Positions 1 through 11,600 of a stretch of 64,000 nucleotides of DNA are shown here, one piece after another; position 1 is the stretch's first letter, and every line of letters begins with the position of its first letter. The translations under genes were made by a program, and so were the position numbers. The notes below the pieces were generated by a model. The model was not told where the DNA came from and did no database searches. It saw only the letters and a program-made list of their open reading frames with translations. This stretch comes from Fremontodendron californicum (Eukaryota > Streptophyta > Magnoliopsida > Malvales > Malvaceae). The DNA is taken from contig JAULJL010000027.1 in assembly GCA_030761205.1 (NCBI GenBank), positions 7,755,001 through 7,819,000 on the forward strand. The letters are read 5' to 3'.

Positions 1-570
1 ATTCTCTCATTGGGTTGACTTTCTCACATAAGTTAACAGCAAGTTCGTTTTTTTTTGTTAAATTAATGAATTACTAACTTATTTTTATATTTTATTTTGC
101 ATATTTAATTACTCAAATAAAAAAAACTAAAATAAAATTATGATTTATGTTTAACTCGATTGATCAACTTTCTCACTCTAGTTAGCAGTAAGTTTATTTT
201 TTTAATTTTTTTCGAACGGGTCAGGTACGGATCCTAAATCAATTAGCGAGTCAACGTTCAAACCAATCCCTTTAAATATATCATTTAAAAATAAAAAATA
301 AAATAATAATAAAAGTTATAAAAACTAAAACTAACAAAAAAAACTAAAACTCTAAAAAAAAAACTTGCTGCATGTTCATTAGGAGATTTTTTCGACTTTT
401 TCACATTGGTTAACAACAATTTTTTTTTTCCCAAGTGGATCGGGACGAATCTTTAATCGATCCTTGAATTAATGTGCGGATCAATCCCTTTAAATACATC
501 ATTTAAAAATAAAATAAAAAAATATAAACTAAAAAAATTAAAACTAAAACAACTAAAATTTAAAAAAAAA
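1..570. repeat. degenerate ~220-bp tandem units, AT-rich
   Basis: Two to three diverged copies of one unit are visible. A core reading TTTAAATAYATCATTTAAAA lies near 271 and again near 490, and a GACTTTCTCAC-type segment followed by GTTAACAGCAA or GTTAGCAGTAA lies near 17, 170 and 390. No coding frame is supported. Probably decayed transposon or satellite DNA; the class is unknown. Confidence 0.5.
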
Positions 571-579
571 AGAACCTGC

Positions 580-610
580 CACCTGTCAAGCAAATGAAGC
601 TTGACAGGTG
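580..610. repeat. perfect 12-bp inverted repeat (hairpin)
   Basis: CACCTGTCAAGC at 580-591 is followed by a 7-base loop and its exact reverse complement at 599-610. The surroundings are AT-rich and non-coding. The role is unknown; it may be the tip of a decayed MITE. Confidence 0.6.
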
Positions 611-1019
611 TTAAACACTAATTCCATTAGAGGATTTTTTTTTTAATGGATATAGGTATAGATATTTTTTTAAATAATTTCTAATCATTTTATATAATTT
701 TCATAATTCCTAATTTCCAATCATTCTAACTTTTTTATTTAAAATATATTTTTAAATAATATCAATATGAGAAATTAGAGAGTTATAGGAATAAATGTAT
801 ATCGGAATTCTCAAAATTATTAGTTTGATTCAATTTTTTTTATTTAACGTTAGCATGTGAATATTTATTAATTTATTTATTTTTAAATGTATAATTGTAT
901 ATTTTTAAAATAAAATACATATTAACTAAAATTTGTTTCATATACAAATTATATAAAATTATTATATTATTTTTAATATTAATGCAAAATTAATTATGAA
1001 CTAGAAAAAAGAACCACGT

Positions 1020-2150
1020 TACGTTGCGGGTGAAACGATTCTCTTTCTATTTTTGTAATAGTAATAACAACAATGTTATGAACACATAAATTAATAACGT
1101 ATAAAATTAATTATTAACATGAAAAAATTTATATAAATTTATAATATTTTGAAAACATAAAAAAATAACACGAATACTTTATGAAAACACAAAATTTTTT
1201 TTAAATTGAATCACTATGACAAATTATGCAAAATATGTCATGAATTGAGACATGACACGAACACACAAATTTTTAAAAAAAAATTAAATCATAATGACAA
1301 ACTATGTAAAATATGAGATGATTGAGACACGACACGAACACAACATAGAAAAAAATAATTAAAACACAACACGAAAAATAACATGAACACGGCACGAATA
1401 CACTAACGTGTAAAAATTTATAATACTTTATATAAATTATTAACGTGTAAAAATTTATATAAATTTTAATATTTTAAAAAACAAAAAAAAAATTACACGA
1501 ACACACAAATTTTTCTCTAAATTGAATAACTATGACAAATTATTTAAAAATATGTCATGAATTGAGACATGACACGAACACAACATAAGAAAAATAATTA
1601 AAACACAACATGAAAAATAAATGAACACGACACGAATATATGAACGTGTGAAAATATACATAAAACTAATTATTGTGTAAATTTTTTTATTAAATTGAAT
1701 CACTATGATAAATTATGCAAAATATGTCATAAATTGAGACATGACACGAACACACAAAATTTTTCTCTAAATTGAATAACAATGACAAACTATATAAAAT
1801 ATGATATGAATTAAGACACGACATGAACACAAAATTGAAAAAATAATTAAAACATAACACGAAAAATAACATGAATACGACATGAATATACGAACATGTA
1901 AAAATATACATAAAACGAATTATTAACGTGTAAACATTTATGTAAATTTATAATACTTTGAAAAAAAATAAAACAAACACGAATACGTCACGAACACAAC
2001 ATAGAAAAAATAATTAAAACACAACACGAAAAATAATACAAACACGATACGGATACACGAATGTTTAAAAATGTACATAAAATGAATTATTAACGTGTAA
2101 AAATTTATATAAATTTATAATACTTTAAACACACAAAAAAACACGAACAC
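1020..2150. repeat. imperfect array of ACACGAACACGACACG-type repeats
   Basis: The stretch repeats four to five times a block containing GAGACATGACACGAACAC, followed by AACACGAAAAATAACATGAA, a TTGAATCACTATGACAAAT segment and TTAACGTGTAAAAATTTATA. Units are diverged and irregular in spacing, roughly 200-300 bp. The same family appears in better defined form as the short element at 56472-56712, so this is probably a pile of decayed copies. No gene is seen. Confidence 0.55.
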
Positions 2151-2159
2151 ATAATTTTT

Positions 2160-3917
2160 TTTTTCATTTTTATTCTCTTTCCTTCCTACCATTTTTTTTT
2201 TCTTTTTCCTTCTTTACTCCTCACCAACACAAAAAAATAATAATAATAAAGAGGGCGACGTGGTCACCTTAACTTTGCATCAAAAAATGCAAAATTTATT
2301 GTATGGATATAAAAAAAAATTAAATGTAAATTTTAACTTTTTATTTATATCAAATAAATTAATTTATTTTTTAAGATTAGTGAAAAATTAAAACTTTTAA
2401 GATAAAGCAATTCTACATAAATTTTTAATTTTTTTATTTATTATCAAATTAATCCACTTAACGAAAGTGTTTTAAGGAAATTAAATTTCTTAGTTATAAT
2501 TAGATAAATTTTATTAATAATATTTATAATGGCAATTTAGAAATATAGTGAACAACGATAACTATTTTTGTCAGTTCAAAAGATTCTTCATATTCGTGCT
2601 TTTATATATATTATAAATTATAGATAATATATATAAGTATGGATGTTATATACGGTAAATAAATTTTTAAATTGATAAAAAATAAAAAAAAAGTATTCTT
2701 TAAAATTTTAAATTAATTTTATTTATTATAATTTTAAGTTTTAATAATAAGATTAATTTTGTATATAAAAAGAAGTTTTAATTATATTAAATTACTTCCA
2801 TTATAATAGAATATGTTTTAGATAATTTTTAACCGATTAATTTATCAAATAAAGATAAAGTTAATTCAAATTCATGAGTAATTAAATTTCATGCCATTAT
2901 GTATATTAATGAATTTTGATTTCAATATCATTTAAGGATTGACAAATAATTTTCTTTTAAAATCAATTTGAGTCTGGCTTAAAAATTAATGGGATATATG
3001 TTCATATTTTTTTTATTAATAAATTTTTTGAATAATTATTATTTAAATAACCTTTAACTATTTAATTTATTAAACAATGATGAAGTTAATTAGAGTTAAT
3101 AAGTAATTAAATCTCATGACATTAAATATATTGATAAAATTTGGTTTCAATATCATCGGTCAAAAGGTTTAAACTTTTTTATATCAATTTGGGACAGTTT
3201 AGAACTTAGTGAGATATATACTTATATTATTTTTATGTGGCAATAAATGTTTTCAAGTAATTTATATAATTGAAGATAACAAAATTTTCAAAGAATTTTT
3301 TTCTCATTTACTTTAATAAATATTGCAAAGACATGTTTTGATTTTTATTTTATATAATCACGATTTATTAGTTTTGAAATTGAGAGCAGCATTTGAATTC
3401 GCTAAATTAATGTCTCTTATTGCTTTGAAATTTATATATTCTTCAATTAAGAATATGCTTTTTTGTATTGATAGATTCAATATTAATTATATATTTTTTT
3501 AATATTTTAATTTATTTTGATGAAACTTTTAACTTTATAGTTTTTTTATTTTTAATATAAGATTTTTCAGTTTCAAACAAATTAAAATTTTATAATATTA
3601 AAAAATATAAAACTCTATTTATAAATAAATTATTAATTAAGGACTTATTTATGTTTTATAATAATAAATTTAAAATATATTAATAACACATATATTAAAA
3701 AATATATATTCACATGCAAAGTATGGGACATATACTAGTTGAACTAAATACACAAATGTTTTATTTAATATTAATCGAATTTAAAATACAAAATTGAAAA
3801 GATCATGCAAATTATGTTCTTAAACGTTTTTATCACATCAAAGAAGCATAAAAAAATATTCTAAAAGTATTGCCAAAAGCAATTTTGCCCAAAAATCTAG
3901 ATGAAAGTAAAGCCAAT
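2160..3917. other. AT-rich intergenic DNA without recognisable gene
   Basis: Mostly poly-A/T runs and TATATA stretches with frequent stops in all frames. I see no exon-like frame, RNA gene or clear transposon terminus here. The first 70 bases are a pyrimidine-rich patch (CTTTCCTTCC type). Confidence 0.5.
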
Positions 3918-3926
3918 AATCTCATA

Positions 3927-4354
3927 GGGTTTTTTTTTTATATCTTTATATAGCTAATTTTTTTTATTTATCAAAATATCGATATTGCAAAATTAATTAT
4001 CGAAATCTGCTTGTTTTAGAACATGCTGAAAAATCGTCATAGGTAATGACGATTTTTCAACATAATTTTTTCAAAATTTGAAAAAAATCACAAAAAGAAT
4101 TGCCATCACTCATGACGATTTCCCTTCACTTATTTATTTATTTTTTTAAATGTATCACAAGGGAAATCGTCATGGATGATAACGATTTCCCTGGTGGTTT
4201 TTTCCAAATTTTGAAAAAATCATGTTGAAAAATCGTCATTATTTATGGCGATTTTTCAGCATATTTTAAAACAAACGAATTTCGGTCATTAATTTCGCAA
4301 CATCGGTATTTTGATAAATAAAAAAAAATTAGCTATATACAGATAAAAAAAAAC
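3927..4354. mobile_element. hairpin MITE with ~200-bp arms (MULE-like)
   Basis: The two halves are inverted copies of each other: the left arm runs inwards from GGGTTTTTTTTTTATATC, and the right arm ends GATAAAAAAAAAC at 4354. Flanks are AATCTCATA (3918-3926) and AATCTCATG (4355-4363), a 9-bp target duplication with one mismatch, as expected for Mutator-like elements. Inside each arm are short palindromes built on AAATCGTCAT...ATGACGATTT. There is no coding capacity. The related element at 16563-17697 shares the ends and the GAAATCG palindromes. Confidence 0.75.
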
Positions 4355-4363
4355 AATCTCATG

Positions 4364-5330
4364 GTGGCACCCATAATTTTGATTAAAATAATAAAAAAAC
4401 CTTAAACTTTATCATTTTATTTAGATAAATTTTTATATTTTTTATTACATTTAAATAAATCATTAATTTTTAAGTTGCATTCAAATAAATCTTTAATTTA
4501 TATTTTAATAAACTCTTAATATAAATCAATTTTTTATTTTAAATAAAAATTTATTTAAATACAAATAATTTTTTTAAATACTAAAAAAATAGAATAATTA
4601 AAAAAAAAATCTTAATATTTTAATCAAAATTTTCTAATGGCTGATGATTCTTTATCAAAAGGTTGCATATTTTGTATTTGTGTTGCTAAATTGAACACCA
4701 GATAATATACTAAAATCCAAATAAAAGTAATTAATAAAAAAACTTTACCTATATATATATATATAATGAAAATAGTTTGGCTTGATCTAGAAGAAGAAAC
4801 GACAACATAAAAGGTTGTGGAGTGAAGGAATCTAATCTAAGTTAGGTAGTTTGTCAAAAACTAATAAAAAATAATACCAAATTATTAAGACAAAGCTAGC
4901 AAAATTTTAATTTAATCTCATTTTTCCAAAACATAAAATTATTTGCTGCCGACACTTATTCCCGAACCTACCACTCAGGCAAAGAGCCAGCTATGGTCTC
5001 AAACCTCTTATATTATGTCTATCACCTACCTTCCTTTATTTTTGTATAAAATGAATAATATTATATACAATATAAAAATATAATATGTTTATTAATAAAA
5101 ATAATATGATATATTTAAATATAATTAATATTATATATTTAATACATATATTTAAACATATTCATTAATCTATATTATATTTATAAAATTGACATGAAAA
5201 AAATATAATTATCATGCCTAAGTTATCAAGTCTATTTTTATACGAAGTTGTAACGTGAGAATTGTGCTATTTTCATTGGTCTTTTTGGACACCAAAAAGG
5301 AAAAGGAAAAAAAACTGTCTTCTTCTCTTC
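4364..5330. other. AT-rich upstream region of the LEA_2 gene
   Basis: No gene seen. There is a short (TA)n tract near 4750. The final part passes into purine-rich GAGAGAAACAGACAG sequence around 5355-5400, likely the promoter-proximal or 5' leader region of the gene starting at 5813. Confidence 0.4.
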
Positions 5331-5812
5331 AATTACTCTTCTGTCTGTGTATGCAAGCAGAGAAAGACACAGACAAAGAGAGAAACAGACAGAAATAGAG
5401 AGTTAGTGAACTGAATTGTAGCTTTTTTTTTCTTCATGATTCTATCATCTTCTTCATCATTATCTCCAGATATTTTTTTGTTCAGTTACTAGTTTTTGTC
5501 ATCTGTGCTTCTTGTTGCTAAAAGTTTTTGACAAGAAATATGGGTAGCTAGATTTCTCTTCTATTTACTCTCTTTTGGTACAGAATTTGACTCTCTCTCT
5601 ACCATTTTTAGATTCTATATTGCTCATTTTATATTAGTTCTTGTTTTACTTGTTTTGTTCAGTTCTTGAGTCAATTCTGGCTCATTACTCTGTTCTGAAT
5701 TCTGATTGCTCTGCATGTTTTGGTTCTTTTATTAGAGTTTTTGAAGTTTGAACTTGGAATTTTCAAGTGACAAACTCTAATTCTCAGAAAGAAAGAAAAA
5801 AATCAACAAAAG

Positions 5813-7440
5813 ATGCTGTCAACAAAGTCTGAATCCGATGTCACTAGCCTTGCTCCATCATCACCTTCAAGGTCTCCGAAACGTCCTGTATACTATGTTC
5901 AGAGTCCTTCTCGTGACTCTCATGATGGAGACAAGTCATCTTCGATGCAACCAAGTCCCATGGAGTCACCTTCACACCCTTCCTCCGTTGGACGCCATTC
6001 CAGGAACTCTTCAGCTAGCCGGTTTTCGGGGGTTTTCAGGTCGTCCTCCGGGAGGAAAGGCCAAGGGGGCAAGAAGAGGAATGATAAAGGGTGGCCTGAG
6101 TGTGGCGTGATTATGGAAGAAGGGTCCTATGATGAGTTAGAGGATAAGGCGTTTACTAGGCGTTTCCAGGCCTTGATTGCAGTGTTCACTTTTGTGGTTT
6201 TGTTCTCAGTGTTCTGCTTGATTATTTGGGGTGCCAGCAGGCCTTACAAATCTGAAATCGTAGTCAAGGTATGCCAATTGAATCCAATTGTTTATTTGCT
6301 AATAGTTTTGAGAATGAGCATATAGTTTCCAATTATGTTGTTCGGATTTTTCATTTTACTTAATATATCGGTGTTCGATATATGTATTTGACAAATATTT
6401 GTACATGTCTATATGGGTGTATGATCCAAAAAATATATGAATTTTTTTTAAAAAATTAAGCATACTCGTATCGAACATATATCGTAACTGACACTCGATC
6501 CTGAATCCGGATAAAATAAGTTTCCACTTTCACCGATAGGATTCACGGATAGGATTGGTCCAGTTGTAGCACACTTTCCAAACTTGAACTTAATCACCAC
6601 TTATCAATAATTGAATGAATTGGCTGAGAACTGTGATTGAGTCAAATCAAACCACTAGCTCTACAGGTATTAAACTCAAAATTTTGTAAAACAAAGTCTT
6701 TGTGTCAATCATGTGATTTCTGAATCAATCTCTCCAACTTCCAAGTTTGATACAGTTGACAGTAACCTTAGACAGAGCAAGAGAAATCATGCGCTAACTA
6801 TAACACTTGCTTCACTCATATGCAAATGCAATGCATATTCAGCACTTCTTTTTATTATGTTGAATTTCATTTTCTCAAGAAGAATGTGACTCTCGCAGAG
6901 CTTTGCAGTGAACAACTTTTATGTTGGGGAAGGTTCAGATTTCTCTGGGGTCCCAACAAAAATGCTGACAGTGAATGGCTCCTTGAAGCTGAGTGTATAT
7001 AACCCTGCTACAATATTTGGCATTCATGTTAGTTCCAACCCCATCAATCTTTTATACTCAGAAATTCCTGTAGCAACTGGTCAGGTAAGATTTCATGTTA
7101 ATGATTCATTGAATGCAATGAAGTGTTAAAAGTCTTATGAAATCTATATATATGTTTGCAGCTGAAGAAATATTATCAGCCAAGAAAGAGCCGTAGAACT
7201 GTATCTGTGGTGTTGGAAGGGGAAAAAGTTCCACTTTATGGGGCTGGATCAAGCTTAACATTTACACAAAATGGTGCTGAAATTCCATTGATATTGAAGT
7301 TTGAAGTCCGGTCAAGAGGAAATGTGGTTGGAAAGCTTGTGAGAACAAAGCACCGGAGGCAAATTTCTTGCCCTTTGGCCATTGATTCTACAAGAACCAA
7401 GCTCATTAAATTCAAGAAGGGCACATGCACATATGATTGA
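5813..7440 (+). CDS. LEA_2 / hydroxyproline-rich glycoprotein-family membrane protein
   Basis: Three exons, 5813-6268, 6899-7084 and 7162-7440, all joined in phase 0 with GT-AG introns, give a 306-residue protein. The N-terminal cytosolic part is rich in Ser, Pro and Arg and contains the family signature PVYYVQSPSRDSHDGD at about residues 25-40. One membrane helix (ALIAVFTFVVLFSVFCLIIW) lies at about 120-139. The rest is an LEA_2-type beta domain like that of NDR1/HIN1-like proteins, with VGEGSDFSGV early in exon 2 and KKYYQPRKS opening exon 3. It is a plant single-pass plasma-membrane or endomembrane protein of uncertain biochemical role, close to the Arabidopsis At1g45688/At5g42860 type. 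The start is the first ATG of the long frame, preceded by AAAAG. Intron 1 (630 bp) contains a decayed MITE copy. Confidence 0.9.
6339..6515. mobile_element. decayed TGTT-CGGACTC MITE copy in intron
   Basis: Begins TGTTCGGATTTTTCATTTTA and contains the internal pieces GGTGTTCGATATATG, GGTGTATGATCC and CTGACACTCGATCC seen in the better preserved copies at 32051-32220, 40443-40630 and 48730-48902. The right end is diverged. It lies wholly inside intron 1 of the LEA_2 gene. Confidence 0.5.
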
Positions 7441-8653
7441 AATCGTTTCTGTATGATGATTTGCATGCATCTCTTTGTTACCACGCATCATTAAATCTCC
7501 TGCAGACTGATCAATTGCCGAACTCCTAAGACGTTCCATTGCAAAATTTATGTGTTGAGGGATCCTGCCATAACCTTTTTTTTTTCCTTTTCTTTCTATC
7601 TACTTGGAAGGTTGTAAATGTTTGTTTTCTTTGCTTAATCTTGTGGGGTTTTCATGGAAATAAACAAATGTATAGACGACATAAGAGGCTCTGCGTGCAT
7701 GATTTGCTTAGGAATGTCAATTGGGTGAGATTTCAACTCATAACAGAGCTAAAATAAGACCATGATACAGAGTTCCAATGTTGTTCTATTCTTATGTTGC
7801 TTCGACTCTTTATTTTTCTTGAAATATTCGTATACGACACTTGTCTCCTATGCATATCCGAACATAGGTACGGGGATATGATCCCCAAGTAGATAGAAAA
7901 GAAAAGAAAAGGGCAATTTGACTATATCAAGAAGTTGCTTTACTATATCCAAAAGGGTTATGACAGGATCATCATGTAGAATTTTATGAACAGTATTGCC
8001 TAATTCTACAGGTAATTTTATGAACAGTATTGCCTAATTCTACTAATTGACAGGATGGGGCTCCTTTTATCAGAGTGCAAATCAAATTTACCATCCCTAA
8101 TTCTACAGGTATTACCTAGGCCAGGAACACGAGTTCTTATAAGACCAACTTAAATTTAAAAGCATTAGGGGTCGAACTCATCCACAATAAGTTATTAACG
8201 CTACAAAGAAATATAATAGCACTAAATTCGACTCTCTTTAGCCATGAAAGTACAAGTAATTTTGCCTGACAACAGTTCAGGAAGGTTATCCATCAAAAGC
8301 TCATACATGTTACCCGAGGAAAAACATAAAAAGGAATACAACAGACAGAGGCTCCATATTTTATTACAGATTATCAGTGATCATGATGACATAGGAAGTA
8401 GGAACCATGGTACAATTACTAAGCAACAATCAATTTTTGTAAATACAAAGAAATCAACAAGAGGAGGATATCACATATCACCTCAACTTTTATTTTCTAA
8501 CCAACTTATGATACAAAAATCCAAACTTACAGGTGTATATCATCCCTAGTTTATGACTAATTGTCAGAACCTGCACCATTAACTGAAAGAAATGAGAAAT
8601 CTACGGCAGCTGCTTTTGCACTCTGATAAAAGGAGCCCCATCCAACGACTCAT
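7441..8653. other. 3' flanks between convergent LEA_2 and RABG3 genes
   Basis: Contains the untranslated 3' ends of both genes. Three structures stand out. A half copy of the TGTTGCTTCGACTC MITE lies at about 7795-7890. A direct duplication of about 35 bp (TTTATGAACAGTATTGCCTA) lies at about 7980-8045. A perfect 27-bp inverted repeat joins 8054-8080 to 8616-8642. A 101-codon open frame at 8244-8549 has no recognisable features and looks like antisense to the RABG3 3' UTR. Confidence 0.5.
8054..8642. repeat. 27-bp perfect inverted repeat flanking RABG3 3' UTR
   Basis: The 27 bases at 8054-8080, containing GGGGCTCCTTTTATCAGAG, recur exactly in reverse complement at 8616-8642, with 535 bp between. 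The right arm begins 11 bp downstream of the RABG3 stop codon. No target duplication is visible next to the arms, so this may be a local inverted duplication and not a transposon end. Confidence 0.75.
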
Positions 8654-11600
8654 TTAACATTCGCACCCTGTAGATCTCTGTGGCCGACCTCCACCAGCAA
8701 CATCAATGGTTTCAGGAAGGTAGCTTTCATCATCAACCAAAAACAAGTATTGAACACAAACAATTAGCAATCCGTGAAGACCGTGGTAATCCGATATAAT
8801 TTGTAAATTCATAAGGCTTTCTACAAACCATTGAATAGAATCACACACACACACTTATATATGGGAAATTCTATTTTACACAATCGAGAACAATTCGTTA
8901 AACAGACGGACATAAGGGATAAAGCAAATTTCATGAGGCATTCATGTTAGCTATTAGAAAAACTCCCTATTTCCCGCAGATTAGCTTTTGAACTATAAAG
9001 GGCTCAATTAGTTATTCAACTTTGACAAGATCCCATGATCCACCTAATAAAAGATACTGAAAGAATCTCATGCACATAAGTCAAAGCTCTCCAAGGAAGG
9101 ATTTCAACAACAAAGCAGTTCAAAATGGAATTACATTACTCCAATAACGATGTCACACATAGGCCCGTCCGGTGTTCACCTCCAAAGAGGTAAAGTGCAA
9201 CTGACGTTTTGGCCCCAAATGTGGCTCCAGTGTGGTGAGAATGAATCCCCACCGCACTTGAAGCCAGTCACTGAACAGGCCCATAATGTTGTGCGGATAG
9301 GTCACCATTCAAAATGAACCCCCAAGTTCCTAAGAAATGTCTTTATCGAAAGAGCATTAATTGCAATTGAAGAAGTAAAGCAGGTCCATCATAGAAAGGT
9401 CAGATTACATATCCCCAGTGTCAATTTACTCTCTTTGTTATGTTCTACTTTAATATTTTATTTTATTTCTTTGAAGACTGATGCATCGGCGTAAACATTT
9501 TATTAGGCATCATTTTCCTTCTAGAACACATTGATTTATGCAAATTTGTTTCCTACCATCCAAAATCTCTAAGTAAGAGTAAGCACATGATTAAAAAACA
9601 AGTAAACTATTCAAACATATGACACTTACATTTCTTCTTCAGGTTCATTCTTGAGAGCATTTTTGGCTATGCACTCAAATGCAGCATCAACATTGAATCC
9701 TTCTTTTGCAGAGGTCTCAAAGTATGGTATGTTTCCCTTTGAAGCACACCATGCCTTTGCTTTCTTTTCAGAAACCTAAACCAAAAAGAAATAACCTCAT
9801 TCATACACCATCAGAAAACCCATTCACATTCCCATGTGATACTATAAGACACTAAGAAAGCTTTAGGCAAAAACAAAGGGGAGAAAGGCATGTCAAAGAG
9901 GGTGGCAGACATCTTACCACTCGACTGTTGCCACTATCAACATCAACCTTGTTTCCCAGCACAACAAACGGAAAGTTTTCAGGGTCAGATGGACTGGCCT
10001 GAACACTCAACCAAAAAATAACAACATTAGTCATTCTTCCAATTAAGATATTCTACATGTCATTGAATAGAATATTACCTGAATCAGAAACTCTTCCCGC
10101 CAGTTGTTAAGATTATCAAACGACTTCATGACATTCACATCATGCACAAGTACACAGCAATCAGCACCCCGGTAGAAAGCCACACCTAAACTTTGAAACC
10201 TTTCCTGCCCGGCAGTATCCCATATCTATGCACACAAATAGAAAAAAAGAGTATCAACCCTAAGAAATGTAAATAAAGCTTATTCTCGCTATTTCTCAAC
10301 CGAATTGAAAATCTTCACAAATAACAGAATAGGTTGGCTTGGTTTCTATAATGGACGACTCAAGGATGGCAAAATCAGACAATATATTAACCTATACAAA
10401 TGCTAAAAGTCACACTGCATTATCATCATGAAGCAAAGCAGAAATCAAATTCTGTTGCAAACACTTACATATAAAAGTCAAGGAAATAAAAATAAATTTT
10501 TTTTAGAAAATGAACAATTTTTTACCTGCAGTGTAAACAATCTATCTTCAAATTGAACCTCTTTTGTCAAAAAATCGGCTCCAATCGTCGCTTTGTACTG
10601 ATTACTAAATTTACGATTAACATACCTAATTCCAACAAAATTAACAATAATTAAAACATCAGAACCGGCAACTGAATATCCAAAATTCAAGAATTAAAAA
10701 AAAAAAAAGAAAAAAGAAAAATTTCAAGATTTAAGTTTCAAAGCTTACTGATTCATGAGAGATGTCTTCCCAACCCTAGAAATAAAAAGACAAATAAAGA
10801 TCAAAAGAATGTTAGGTACCAGAGTGACGGAATAGTGTCTCACAACTAAAATAAGAGATGAGAAAATAGGAACTGAACACACAAAAGAAACACAGATATT
10901 TTACGTGGTTCGGCCAATATACCTACGTCCACGGGAGGAGGAGCAAAGCTTTGTATTTAATGGGAGATGGAGTACAAACCGGATACAAACCGGCTACATA
11001 TTACAAGTGCTCTTTCTAGCACACACTCAACACCTCAATACACAAGCATCTAACAGGCAGCTACTGCCTCTAAACTCTCTCATCACCTCGACCGGGAGGG
11101 GCTCCCTCTGGAGCTCTCACTATGCCTCAACCGGGAGGGAGCTCATGGAGCTCTCTTTGGAGCTCTAGCTCATTTCTCCTCTGCTCTCAACTCCTCTACC
11201 TTATGCCAAAACCTAATGCCTTTATATAGGCATTTCATCAAGGTGTGAATACATTAGCCACCAGCCACCAGTATGTTCTAGGAGGCTGCTGCCAAGCTTC
11301 AATTGTGCTATGCAATTACGTGATGAAATTGCTTTGCAATTTCATGAAGATAAGGCAAGGCAGCCTTTGTTGACTTTCAAGCCAATTTTCTAACAAATCT
11401 CCCACTTGAAGATTTGATTAAACCAATCATATCTTCACACCACTCTTTCTGTCTTGCCATTCCATGTTGCTTACGTTTCTGATAGACCATAGGAGGATCG
11501 ACACCAAATAAACTTGTCAGTGTTGATTGGCTTTGTCATAACATCTGCTAGGTTGTCTTTGGTGTGAATCTTTTGCATATCCACACTTCCTTCTTCTACT

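Noticed and set aside
8244..8549. 101-codon plus-strand open frame
   Set aside because: Antisense to the RABG3 3' flank, no domain or splice support, no similarity I can recall.
10905..11168. 87-codon open frame, repeated at 14845-15108
   Set aside because: Both copies lie inside the two LTRs on the strand opposite to the element; they are identical because the LTRs are, not because a gene is duplicated.
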